Assembly: GCA_002435705.1 (NCBI GenBank)
Contig: DIVA01000066.1
Location: 1-9,040 of the forward strand
DNA length: 9,040 nt
From: Bacteriovoracaceae bacterium UBA6144
GTDB taxonomy: Bacteria > Bdellovibrionota > Bacteriovoracia > Bacteriovoracales > Bacteriovoracaceae
Direction of reading: 5' to 3'
The position numbers were made by a program, and so were the translations under genes. The notes beneath the pieces are model-generated. The model was not told the DNA's origin. It did no database searches and was given only the letters and a program-made list of their open reading frames with translations. Below, in pieces: positions 1 through 6,428 of this stretch; position 1 is the stretch's first letter, and the number at the start of each line of letters is the position of its first letter.

Positions 1-551
1 ACAACGTCATACACTTCTACCGCTTTCGAGAGGATCACTCCAGGAGCAATCACCGCACGCTCACGCACGAGAATTCCTTCCACGATGATCGAGCCCGCAC
101 CGACGAACACGTCATCCTCAATCACCACCGGACGCATGCCTACGGGTTCAAGTACACCGCCGATTTGTACACCCGCTGAAAGATGCACACGTTTTCCAAT
201 CTGCGCACACGACCCCACCAGAGCGTGAGAATCGACCATAGTGCCCTCATCCACATACGCGCCCACATTGATGTAGGCGGGAGGCATGATGACAACACCA
301 CGGGCCACATAGGAGCCGCGACGGACACTCGATCCACCGGGCACAAGACGCACACCACGATCCACAGTAAATTCTTGGGGAAAGAGATTGTGTTTATCCA
401 CGAAGCCGCCTTCGGCTTTGAGGACTCCCGCCTTGAAAGCCGCGAGGATCCCTTCTTTGACAGCACTGTTGGCCTGCCACTCACCATTTACTTTCTGGGC
501 GGAGCGGACTTTACCACTTTCAAGATCAAGGAGTAGTTGTTCCCAGCTCAT
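1..551 (-). CDS. dapD: 2,3,4,5-tetrahydropyridine-2,6-dicarboxylate N-succinyltransferase (DapD), 3' end cut by window edge
   Basis: Transfers a succinyl group from succinyl-CoA to tetrahydrodipicolinate, in the cytoplasm, in the succinylase branch of DAP/lysine synthesis. I translated it from the ATG at 551 down to base 1, giving residues 1-183 of a family usually near 270-285. Residues after about 65 show the DapD signature: VRRGSYVARGVVIMPP, YINVGAYVDEGTMVD, VGSCAQIGKRVHLSAGV and IGGVLEPVGMRPVVIEDD, which is a left-handed beta-helix with hexapeptide repeats. The N-terminal helical part (from MSWEQLLLDLESGKV) is present. The start overlaps the dapA stop as ATGA, with an AGGAG ribosome site about 7 bases upstream inside dapA. 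It is the last visible gene of the lysC-dapB-dapA-dapD operon. The missing C-terminus is an edge effect. The family assignment is very secure. Confidence 0.95.
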   Translation of the reverse strand, partial: MSWEQLLLDLESGKVRSAQKVNGEWQANSAVKEGILAAFKAGVLKAEGGFVDKHNLFPQEFTVDRGVRLVPGGSSVRRGSYVARGVVIMPPAYINVGAYVDEGTMVDSHALVGSCAQIGKRVHLSAGVQIGGVLEPVGMRPVVIEDDVFVGAGSIIVEGILVRERAVIAPGVILSKAVEVYDV

Positions 552-1450
552 ACGTTTTTCTCCTTTGCAAACCATGCTTCGACTTCTGCGTTGATCTCGA
601 CCAGTTTCTGCACATCTTTAAAATCATCATGGTGCAGAGGGGCCTGCATGACGGCCGTTTTAATCCAGCCTTTCTTTGCCAGTAAGGCTTTCACCGGCAG
701 AGGGTTGGATGCGAGAAAGAGTGAGTTTGAGGCCTTCTCCCAAAGCGGGAAGATGCGGTCAAATTTCTGCGCAAGACTTAATTCAGCGTAGCGCTTAGTT
801 TCATGCGGCCAGCAGTTGCCGGCGACACTGACCACACCCGTGCAGCCCATGGGCACGAAGAAGGGAAGGAGAGCATCGTCTCCAGAATAGATCGTGAGTT
901 CAGGCAAAGCTTGGCGGAATTGAGAGTATTTCTCAATGGAGCCTGAAGCTTCTTTAAGTGACCAGAGATTCTTGTGCCCTTTGAGGTTGGTCAGCACACC
1001 TGGGTGCATGGGCACCGCCGAGCGGCCAGGAACATTGTAAAGCATGCAGGGGCGAGTGGAGGTGTTCATCAATTCTTCAAACCATTTCGTTTGACCTACA
1101 AGCCCCGGCTTTGAGTAGAGAGGGGTGACTAAAAGATAACCATCAAACTTGTGATCTTCACCAAACTTCATCCAAGCTTTTTGGTCGTCGAGTTGGTGAC
1201 CGCCGATTCCGAGAATCATGCTGGTTTTCAAATTGAGTTTGGTGGCGAACTTCACGATTTCATTTTTGTCATTTTGTGAAAGATTCAGCGCTTCGGCGGT
1301 AGAACCTAAGAGCACGATGCCATTGCCCGCTTCTTCTTGTTTTTTAAGAAGAAATTCGAGAGAGGCAAAATCCACTTTGCCGTCCTGAGTGAGAGGAGTG
1401 ACCACGGCGGTCCACACCACATGAGTGTTGAGGTCTTTGATTGTTTTCAT
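548..1450 (-). CDS. dapA: 4-hydroxy-tetrahydrodipicolinate synthase (DapA)
   Basis: Condenses pyruvate with aspartate semialdehyde, the first step committed to DAP/lysine. The protein is 300 residues, a normal length for this TIM-barrel family. Visible active-site landmarks are the Schiff-base lysine K166 in SLKEASG, the proton-relay tyrosine Y138 and R143 in LYNVPGRSA, Y112 in TPLYSKP, and the loop CTGVVSVAGN. The substrate loop reads GSTAEALNL (49-57), where most family members have G-T/S-T-G-E, so a conserved glycine is replaced by A52. The start at 1450 follows GGAG by 8 bases and overlaps the dapB stop as ATGA. The stop overlaps the dapD start in the same way. Function is inferred from the complete catalytic set and from the operon; other NAL-family aldolases are unlikely in this setting. 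Confidence 0.94.
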   Translation of the reverse strand: MKTIKDLNTHVVWTAVVTPLTQDGKVDFASLEFLLKKQEEAGNGIVLLGSTAEALNLSQNDKNEIVKFATKLNLKTSMILGIGGHQLDDQKAWMKFGEDHKFDGYLLVTPLYSKPGLVGQTKWFEELMNTSTRPCMLYNVPGRSAVPMHPGVLTNLKGHKNLWSLKEASGSIEKYSQFRQALPELTIYSGDDALLPFFVPMGCTGVVSVAGNCWPHETKRYAELSLAQKFDRIFPLWEKASNSLFLASNPLPVKALLAKKGWIKTAVMQAPLHHDDFKDVQKLVEINAEVEAWFAKEKNV

Positions 1451-2121
1451 GTTGTCTTCTCCAAATGATCCATGAGCGCTTCAATTCCATGAAGGCCCGG
1501 GGGTAAGGGTTTTTTGATCCACTGACGAGCGACATCTATCGCCCCTTGAGCAAACAAGGAGCGGTCAAGAGCGTCGTGAGAAATTTTAATGGTTTCCTGG
1601 GCAAATTTTAAAGTGAGTTCATGAAATCCCACCACATCACCCTCTCGTTTGGCGTCGATCGGCACGGGGAAATCACACCAGCTCGCCATGGACTTGGCCG
1701 TGCCGGAGGGAGCGTCGAGTTTTTTGGTGTGGTGAATATCCAGAAGTGAGGCTTCAAAAGAAGGGAGATTTTTTTGCAAACGATTGATGGTTTTTACTAG
1801 CTGACGAAAGAGTTGCACTCCCAAAGAAAAATTCGTGGCATGCAGCCAATAAAGCCCGCGTTTTTGGATTTGGTCTTTGATCCCCGCTGGCCATTCAAAG
1901 CCGGTGGCGCCGATCACCAGAGGTGTGCGGCTCTCAAGCAGAGTGGGGAGCAGTTCTAAAAACGCTTCACCGGGGACAAAAAGAATCCCCACATCAGCAC
2001 TATTGAGTTCTTTGAGGTTCACTGGATTTGAGCGACCAAAAGGACCGATCACATTTTGCGCTGGTAAAAGCTTGAGCAGGTGCCCCCCCGTTTTACCGCT
2101 TCCAATCACTGCGACTTTCAT
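1447..2121 (-). CDS. dapB: 4-hydroxy-tetrahydrodipicolinate reductase (DapB), short form
   Basis: NAD(P)H-dependent reduction of the DapA product to tetrahydrodipicolinate. I start it at the ATG at 2121, which overlaps the lysC stop as ATGA and gives MKVAVIGSGKTGG. An in-frame ATG at 2133 would add four residues inside lysC. From this start the protein is 224 residues, shorter than the roughly 270 of the E. coli enzyme. Motifs in order are the Rossmann dinucleotide site GSGKTGG (7-13), GATGF (71-75), the hinge ATNFSLGV (95-102), and the catalytic/substrate segment DIHHTKKLDAPSGTA (128-142) with H130, H131 and K134. The ribosome site is weak (GGGG), consistent with coupling to lysC translation. 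The stop overlaps the dapA start. Identity is secure; the shortening seems to lie in the N-terminal and C-terminal parts, not the active site. Confidence 0.93.
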   Translation of the reverse strand: MKVAVIGSGKTGGHLLKLLPAQNVIGPFGRSNPVNLKELNSADVGILFVPGEAFLELLPTLLESRTPLVIGATGFEWPAGIKDQIQKRGLYWLHATNFSLGVQLFRQLVKTINRLQKNLPSFEASLLDIHHTKKLDAPSGTAKSMASWCDFPVPIDAKREGDVVGFHELTLKFAQETIKISHDALDRSLFAQGAIDVARQWIKKPLPPGLHGIEALMDHLEKTT

Positions 2122-3452
2122 GCTTGACCCCAAAACTGTGTGTGAATATTTTTGAGAATCTCTTCACTCTTTCCCTGCTCAAGCAGAATACAAAATGAAC
2201 TCTCACTCGCGCCACCGGATGTCATCAGCACCGAAGAGCCTTGAGCCGCTTCAAGAATTTTTCCTTGGATACTCGCCTCATGGGAAATACCAATGCCTAT
2301 GACTGCGATGAGCTCGGAGGCAGTCAGATGAGTTGACCCGACCGAACTGAGTTCACGCAGCAGATCTTCACTGACGGGATAAATCTTATCGATCACAAAG
2401 CCCAAACGATTCTCAGAGGTATTCATGAGTGTCGGGGTGATCTTATGTTTATTGAGAATGTTGAGCACATTCAAAATAAAAAATGGAGAATTCTGTCCCT
2501 TCTCTTCAGTCACCGTGAGCCAAGACTGGTCTTTCTTTAGAGACACCGCCCTGACACTTTTTCTCACCTTTGGATTAAGCGTGATGCGAGTTCCCTTCAC
2601 TTGGGGATTTTGGGAGTAGCCCACATACACCGGAATTTTTGCACGCATGGCCGGAAGAAAAGTATCGGGATGAATGACCTTTGCACCAAAACGCGTGAGT
2701 TCACTGATCTCATCAAAACTCACATCCTCAATCGTTTGAGCATTCGAAACTAAGCGCGGATCTGTGGTCATCACCCCGGCCACATCTTTCCAGATCTGCA
2801 CTTCACTGGCCTCGAGGGCTTCAGCGAAGAGAGCGGTAGAATAGTCAGACCCTTCTTTACCTAAGGTGGTCGTGCGACCATTAAGGTCAGTCCCAATATA
2901 GCCTTGAGTGACCACCACGGCATCTTTCATGAGAGGAGTGATGATGGCTTGGGCATTTTTTTTGAGAAGATCGAGATGGGGAATAGCGCGACTGAAATCA
3001 GAGGAGGTTTTCATCACCCCTCTCGCATCGACCCATTCTACTTTGCGGCCGGTGAGTTTCAGAGCTTGCGCAAAAAGATGCGAGCTGATCAATTCTCCGT
3101 GGCTCACGAGTTCATCGATGGCCGAGAGTGAGGCCTCTTTAAGGAGCTTCATCCCGCGCAGGATTTCTTCCACTCGAGCGCAGTAGTTTTCTACCACAGA
3201 GGTCATTTGTGGATTGAGCTCTCCCATAAATTGCAGGTGGCGTGATTTAAAATCAGATAAGTTCTTCTCCCAAGTCGGCAGGCCCTGAGAGGCATCATGG
3301 GCCATTTGCTGCAAAAATTTTGTGCTGCCAGCGGTAGCTGAAATCACACACACCAAGATTTCTGGGCGATCTTTCAGCACCTGCACTGATTTTTTGGCAA
3401 CTTCCGCCGTTGCCATACTAGTGCCACCAAATTTTGCTATAGAAAAACTCAT
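2118..3452 (-). CDS. lysC: Aspartate kinase, monofunctional, LysC (AKIII)-like
   Basis: Phosphorylates L-aspartate, opening the aspartate-family pathway. I place the start at the ATG at 3452, because GGAG (3461-3464) lies 8 bases upstream and the family hallmark KFGGTS then falls at residues 7-12. An upstream in-frame ATG at 3512 would add 20 residues unlike the family. The protein is then 444 residues, close to E. coli LysC (about 449). Kinase-domain motifs are SHGELISS (117-124), VTQGYIGTD (181-189), TTTLGKEGSDYSTA (194-207), TTDPR (229-233) and AKVIHPDT (257-264). The region from about 310 to the end fits the two ACT regulatory domains, so allosteric control (probably by lysine) is likely but not readable from sequence alone. 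It is first in the operon, and its TGA overlaps dapB. No homoserine dehydrogenase domain is attached. Confidence 0.94.
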   Translation of the reverse strand: MSFSIAKFGGTSMATAEVAKKSVQVLKDRPEILVCVISATAGSTKFLQQMAHDASQGLPTWEKNLSDFKSRHLQFMGELNPQMTSVVENYCARVEEILRGMKLLKEASLSAIDELVSHGELISSHLFAQALKLTGRKVEWVDARGVMKTSSDFSRAIPHLDLLKKNAQAIITPLMKDAVVVTQGYIGTDLNGRTTTLGKEGSDYSTALFAEALEASEVQIWKDVAGVMTTDPRLVSNAQTIEDVSFDEISELTRFGAKVIHPDTFLPAMRAKIPVYVGYSQNPQVKGTRITLNPKVRKSVRAVSLKKDQSWLTVTEEKGQNSPFFILNVLNILNKHKITPTLMNTSENRLGFVIDKIYPVSEDLLRELSSVGSTHLTASELIAVIGIGISHEASIQGKILEAAQGSSVLMTSGGASESSFCILLEQGKSEEILKNIHTQFWGQA

Positions 3453-3460
3453 GCCAACCA

Positions 3461-3501
3461 CTCCATTTGAAGTTTTGACTATAGCAAAGCAAAAGACACT
3501 C
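3461..3501 (-). promoter_or_regulatory. Probable lysC operon promoter and ribosome site
   Basis: On the minus strand a -10 element TATAGT lies at 3478-3483 (5 of 6 consensus matches). It is preceded, with an 18-bp spacer, by a weak TTGGGT. Transcription would start near 3471, giving a leader of roughly 19 bases that contains the GGAG at 3461-3464. Such a short leader leaves no room for a lysine riboswitch or attenuator. The -10 is convincing, the -35 is not. Confidence 0.4.
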
Positions 3502-3517
3502 ACCCAAGCCAAAAAAG

Positions 3518-3532
3518 TGTTAAACTCCTGAC
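3518..3532 (+). promoter_or_regulatory. Possible extended -10 promoter giving a leaderless transcript
   Basis: TG-T-TAAACT occupies 3518-3526, an extended -10 form with 4 of 6 hexamer matches. Exactly six bases separate it from the ATG at 3533, so the predicted transcription start is the A of that ATG. No Shine-Dalgarno-like sequence lies before the ATG, which agrees with a leaderless message. No good -35 is visible. Purely a sequence inference. Confidence 0.35.
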
Positions 3533-3874
3533 ATGGAATTAATCAAAGTTGGCATTCTTCCCCTTCATGACGCAAAAGAGCTTCAACGCATATTGCTATC
3601 TAAGAATATCCCGGTAGAGCTCAATCATAATGGTCAAACCTGTACACGCGGTTGCACTGTGACCGTCGAGCTTTTGGCACCACGTGAAGCTCTCTCTCAG
3701 GTGCAGGCCACCTTAAGAGAGCAGCATCAAAAACTGGCCGAAGGCCATAAAGTGGATTGGGATCTAATGGATGCGACTTTTGACCCTGCTCAAGCCCAGG
3801 CCACTTGTCCCGCTTGCGGCACTCAGTTCGCTACCACGACCACTGAATGCCCCGAATGCGGATTGTGTTTTTAA
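3533..3874 (+). CDS. Small hypothetical protein with C-terminal zinc ribbon
   Basis: A protein of 113 residues that I do not recognise by name. The N-terminal two-thirds (1-75) look like a small alpha/beta domain: KVGILPLHDAKELQRILLSKN resembles the start of small DUF2007-type 'signal-transducing' domains, where a strand is followed by a helix and 'I-P-V' before a second strand. That resemblance is weak. The C-terminus has a clear treble-clef or zinc-ribbon pattern, CPAC at 92-95 and CPEC at 106-109 (C-x2-C-x10-C-x2-C), plus C112 at the tail. There is no signal peptide, so it is probably cytoplasmic. It diverges from lysC across 80 bp. Its TAA overlaps the TAA of the convergent PLD-like gene in the four bases TTAA (3871-3874). 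The ATG has no ribosome site (see the promoter entry). Confidence 0.8.
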   Translation: MELIKVGILPLHDAKELQRILLSKNIPVELNHNGQTCTRGCTVTVELLAPREALSQVQATLREQHQKLAEGHKVDWDLMDATFDPAQAQATCPACGTQFATTTTECPECGLCF

Positions 3875-5130
3875 GGTCTAATATCTCTCACTGGTAATTT
3901 CTCAACAGGTGTACTGAGCTCATCCCAGAAATGGTTAAACTGGGCCGTGTACGCGTCCACCACTTCCGGAATCGTGATCACATAGTAGTTTTCGAAATTA
4001 TTATCAAAAGCCGAAGTGGTGAAGTTACCAGCGCCCGTGAAAACGGCGTCCTGACCTCTCAGTTCAAACACCATAAACTTGTTATGCTGAAGGAGAAAGC
4101 TATTATGATTGGTCTCCATGAATTGCATCTCAAGCCCGCGCTCCATCATGGGGATCACTTTAAACGCTTCCATATTGGTGTTGCGACCTACAGAGCTGCG
4201 CGTTTTATACGACCAGTACATGTCATCGTCGGTCACAAGGCGAAGAGGTTTGCCGGCTTTCAAGAGTTCTTCAAAGAGTACTACAAACATGCCAGAGAAG
4301 CGGTGAGCGGTTGTATTGAGGCGAGATGATTTTTCCGCCATGGCCTTGATGGCTGCAAAGGCTTTTTTGCCTTCGCCCGGTACGAAATAGGTTTGGATAT
4401 CGCTTTCTTCTTCTGCTGAAATGGCTTTGCGGCACTGATCGATGAAAGCCACAAACTCTTTACGAGAGGCACCGTTTTCAACCATTCCCTTCATGAGGCA
4501 TTGGTGAGCTTGCGCAAAATATGATTGGGGACTGGTGGTGATGAAGTTCCAATTTTCATGGTGAATACTGGTGCCAGTCGACATATTGGCAGAGCTAAAA
4601 ACGAGTTTGATTGTTTTTGAATCATTAGGGTTGATCACCATCAACTTATTATGAGCAAATCCAAGCCCTTTTTGGTTGCCACGATAATGCACGAGAGCCT
4701 CTCCACAGCTCTTAAGGCTTTCGGCTTGTTTATTGGTTTCACCTGGTTTTGCATCGAGAACGAGAGTTAAGGTGACGCCTTTCTTGAGGGCCGTACAAAG
4801 TGCATCAGTGATCTCTGAATTGGAAAAGCTCAAATAGGCCATGAAGATTTCTTTGGTTTCACGATCAGTGATCCAATCTAAGAGGCGTTTATGCGGTGAT
4901 GTTTCGCGCTTTGCCGAGCGAGCATGGTCAGCAGGTTTGCAGTACACATTCTTTGGTTTGGCTAACAGGCTTTCCCCGTTATTAGCGATAACTGGCTGAG
5001 CATAGGTGTATTCAGCGCACTCGGGGTTCGTGAAAAGAACCTCAAACTGATATGGCTTAAAGTCTTTAAGGCTTTTCGCCCAAAGGCCGTTGCATAAGAG
5101 AAAAAAGAGGACAAAAAGAGATTTTTTCAT
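3871..5130 (-). CDS. Secreted phospholipase D superfamily protein with two HKD-like motifs
   Basis: A protein of 419 residues. It has a clear signal peptide (MKKSLFVLFFLLCNGLWA, then KS), so it acts in the periplasm or outside the cell. Two PLD-type active-site motifs are present: FAHNKLMVIN (H160, K162) followed by SSANMS (N182), and LQHNKFMVFE (H349, K351) followed by TGAGNFT (N369). In both, the aspartate of the canonical HxKxxxxD is replaced, by N167 and E356. The histidine and lysine residues that do the chemistry are intact in both halves, so phosphodiesterase activity is plausible. The substrate (phospholipid, nucleic acid or other) cannot be told. AAGGA at 5139-5143 precedes the ATG by 8 bases. 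It is transcribed alone from its own promoter, divergently from the gene at 5325. Confidence 0.88.
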   Translation of the reverse strand: MKKSLFVLFFLLCNGLWAKSLKDFKPYQFEVLFTNPECAEYTYAQPVIANNGESLLAKPKNVYCKPADHARSAKRETSPHKRLLDWITDRETKEIFMAYLSFSNSEITDALCTALKKGVTLTLVLDAKPGETNKQAESLKSCGEALVHYRGNQKGLGFAHNKLMVINPNDSKTIKLVFSSANMSTGTSIHHENWNFITTSPQSYFAQAHQCLMKGMVENGASRKEFVAFIDQCRKAISAEEESDIQTYFVPGEGKKAFAAIKAMAEKSSRLNTTAHRFSGMFVVLFEELLKAGKPLRLVTDDDMYWSYKTRSSVGRNTNMEAFKVIPMMERGLEMQFMETNHNSFLLQHNKFMVFELRGQDAVFTGAGNFTTSAFDNNFENYYVITIPEVVDAYTAQFNHFWDELSTPVEKLPVRDIRP

Positions 5131-5156
5131 TGATTAGATCCTTGAAGTTTTAGCGC

Positions 5157-5185
5157 TTTATACTCAAGTGCAGAGGGGGTTTCAA
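5157..5185 (-). promoter_or_regulatory. Sigma70-type promoter for the PLD-like gene
   Basis: On the minus strand, TTGAAA at 5180-5185 and TATAAA at 5157-5162 are separated by exactly 17 bp. Each hexamer matches consensus at 5 of 6 positions. The predicted start near 5150 gives a 20-base leader carrying the AAGGA ribosome site at 5139-5143. This is the best promoter in the window. Confidence 0.6.
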
Positions 5186-5220
5186 AGGTAAAAATTAGAT
5201 AAGCACCATAAAAACCTTTG
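5183..5220. repeat. 7-bp inverted repeat overlapping the PLD promoter -35
   Basis: CAAAGGT at 5183-5189 is mirrored by ACCTTTG at 5214-5220, with a 24-bp spacer. The left arm overlaps the -35 hexamer of the minus-strand promoter at 5180-5185. It could be an operator, or chance in an A/T-rich gap. Confidence 0.3.
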
Positions 5221-5256
5221 TATGGGAGTGGAGACTGTCGAAAACGGTTCCAGCAG

Positions 5257-5273
5257 CCTGTAATTACTACAGG
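5257..5273. repeat. Short inverted repeat in the 5131-5324 gap
   Basis: CCTGTA / TACAGG form a perfect 6-bp stem around the five bases ATTAC, and the inner GTAATTAC (5260-5267) is itself palindromic. It sits about 50 bp upstream of the plus-strand gene at 5325. No T-run follows, so it is not a typical terminator. A regulator site is possible. Confidence 0.3.
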
Positions 5274-5324
5274 GATCTAAGTTTCAGGCAAAATCTCAAG
5301 CTATAATTCAGGCAGGAGATTTAT

Positions 5325-5603
5325 ATGAACTTTTCGAAATTTACGATTCTCAATCCTCGTGACCAAGTGACTGCCCGTGAAAGCGAAGTCGAGATGCTCA
5401 TCAATCTTGATCATATAATCTCAATTAAACCCATCCGCATCTCAAGCCCAGATAAATTGGTCAATGGTTTTTGGATCAGAACGACCAATGGCAAAAAGTA
5501 TAAAGCCGTAAAGATTCCTGATAATCTATTGATCGCGATTGGTGAAAAATATGCGACATCAATTAACATGGGAATTGATGCAGACGAAGCCTATCCGCAG
5601 TAA
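5325..5603 (+). CDS. Hypothetical 92-residue protein
   Basis: I do not recognise this gene. It encodes 92 residues, with no signal peptide or membrane segment, so it is probably cytoplasmic. The centre reads as a short run of beta strands: MLINLDHIISIKPI, then GFWIRTTNGKKYKAV, then a helix-like PDNLLIAIGEKYA. This layout loosely recalls small FlbD/SwrD-type proteins (strand, turn with NG-KK-Y, strand), but I would not name it on that. AGGAG at 5314-5318 stands 6 bases before the ATG, a strong ribosome site that fixes the start. A TATAAT at 5302-5307 lies too close to that site to be its promoter unless the leader is only about 11 bases. Its TAA directly abuts the stop of the convergent gene beginning at 5604. 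Confidence 0.75.
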   Translation: MNFSKFTILNPRDQVTARESEVEMLINLDHIISIKPIRISSPDKLVNGFWIRTTNGKKYKAVKIPDNLLIAIGEKYATSINMGIDADEAYPQ

Positions 5604-6362
5604 TCATCGACAAGAGCTGGGTTGAACGCGCTGGGAATATTTTTGACCAAGAGTTTCAGCATCGAGCTCAAAGCAATCCCCTGATTTCTCCGTTTTTCTT
5701 TCAAACTGAAAGACCGTTTGCTCAGGTTTACAATTCTTGGGGTAGCTCTTGCTTAGATAGTTCTCGGGTCCCTCACTTGAGATCTCAAAACAATCCCCTT
5801 TAAATTGTGAGAGCGCACGCCAAGAAAAATAAGTGCGTGCTGGTCGACACTTCGTGATCTCGACGGGCCACTTCCAGCGCGCTTCACCGAGTTTTGCGTG
5901 CACTTCAAAGCAATCACCAGTGAGCTTTTCACGAGAAAAAATAAATTTGAAACTTAGCTCTGCCTCACTCGGGCGACATTCCTTGGTTTCAATTTTTGCT
6001 TTAAACTTTAGTCCTCCGCTGGGGTCGACTAAATAGCACTGCTGGCGGATCGGATCAAAGGAGTAGAGGGCATCCGGTGGAGCACAGTCGTGTGGTGTTT
6101 TGAGTTTCACTCCGTAACCCTTTCCCTGAGTCTCACGGTCTACTTCATAGCAGGATTCACCATTAAAATAGTAGCTGACAGCACTTGGCCGGCATTCCTG
6201 AGGTTTCACTTTCTCCACATAGGAATCTCCACCACTTGGAGCGTGAAGACGGACACATTCCCCCTCGGGAAAACGTGTGGTGTTGGGGTACCAGCGCAGC
6301 ATCTCTTGGGCGAATGCTTGAGAAGGAAGATTCAGAATGAAGAAAGTAATCAAGTACAACAT
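5604..6362 (-). CDS. Secreted cysteine-repeat protein (six tandem repeats), function unknown
   Basis: A protein of 252 residues. An N-terminal signal peptide (MLYLITFFILNLPSQAFA, then QE) sends it to the periplasm or beyond. The rest is six tandem units of about 25-42 residues, each with two cysteines: G/E-x-C-F/Y-E-V at the start and C-R/K/A-P near the end. Cysteines lie at 36/57, 71/93, 109/129, 151/172, 191/211 and 230/251, with 20-22 residue steps within each unit and no cysteine elsewhere. That suggests one disulfide per unit. Between them are conserved aromatic strands such as SFKFIF and FQFERK. I know no named family for it; adhesin, inhibitor or binding roles are all open. The ATG at 6362 has no ribosome site but sits at the predicted start of transcription. 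Confidence 0.8.
   Translation of the reverse strand: MLYLITFFILNLPSQAFAQEMLRWYPNTTRFPEGECVRLHAPSGGDSYVEKVKPQECRPSAVSYYFNGESCYEVDRETQGKGYGVKLKTPHDCAPPDALYSFDPIRQQCYLVDPSGGLKFKAKIETKECRPSEAELSFKFIFSREKLTGDCFEVHAKLGEARWKWPVEITKCRPARTYFSWRALSQFKGDCFEISSEGPENYLSKSYPKNCKPEQTVFQFERKTEKSGDCFELDAETLGQKYSQRVQPSSCR
5607..6263 (-). repeat. Six tandem coding repeats within the cysteine-repeat gene
   Basis: Approximate units in reading order are 6162-6263, 6045-6161, 5919-6044, 5799-5918, 5682-5798 and 5607-5681 (last one shortened after its second cysteine). Units 4 to 6 share GDCFE at their start; units 1, 3 and 4 share CRP at their end. The units are diverged in DNA, so this is an old amplification. 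Confidence 0.75.
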
Positions 6363-6377
6363 TATTTAATTATACCA
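6363..6377 (-). promoter_or_regulatory. Extended -10 promoter, probable leaderless start of the cysteine-repeat gene
   Basis: On the minus strand TG-G-TATAAT occupies 6369-6377, a perfect extended -10. Six bases follow, then the ATG, so transcription is predicted to start on the A at 6362. No Shine-Dalgarno sequence lies within usable range (GAGGG is 16 bases away). No -35 is evident, as expected for extended -10 promoters. Confidence 0.5.
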
Positions 6378-6428
6378 CCCTCAGTTTTTTTTGCATCTGC
6401 CGAAAAGATCAATACTTACGAGGTGCAA

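Noticed and set aside
140..487. Open frame of 115 residues on the minus strand
   Set aside because: It lies wholly inside dapD in another frame; the dapD frame over the same bases gives the full family signature.
3453..3512. Extra 20 N-terminal residues on LysC from an ATG at 3512
   Set aside because: The family begins just before KFGGTS, and GGAG is correctly placed for the ATG at 3452. The likely promoter -10 also lies within the extension.
3453..3532. Lysine riboswitch ahead of lysC
   Set aside because: The whole gap is only 80 bp and the predicted leader about 19 bases, far too short for an L-box.
5257..5273. Hairpin read as an intrinsic terminator
   Set aside because: There is no T-run on either strand next to it, and both flanking genes point away from it.
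5302..5307. Perfect TATAAT read as the promoter of the gene at 5325
   Set aside because: No -35 or extended -10 accompanies it, and transcription would begin at the ribosome site itself (about 5314). Kept only as a possibility.
6385..6392. Run of eight T bases between two divergent genes, as a phase-variation tract
   Set aside because: It is short, outside both chosen reading frames, and no alternative frame through it gives a sensible protein. Slippage could still alter promoter spacing, but nothing else supports that.
6090..6428. Long upstream extension of the M48-like gene frame
   Set aside because: It runs antisense through the cysteine-repeat gene, has an ordinary ATG with no ribosome site, and the extension has no M48-like content. 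The ATG at 6429 has GAGG before it. The segment IIPPSVFFASA just upstream looks like a signal-peptide tail, but no start codon is available for it.
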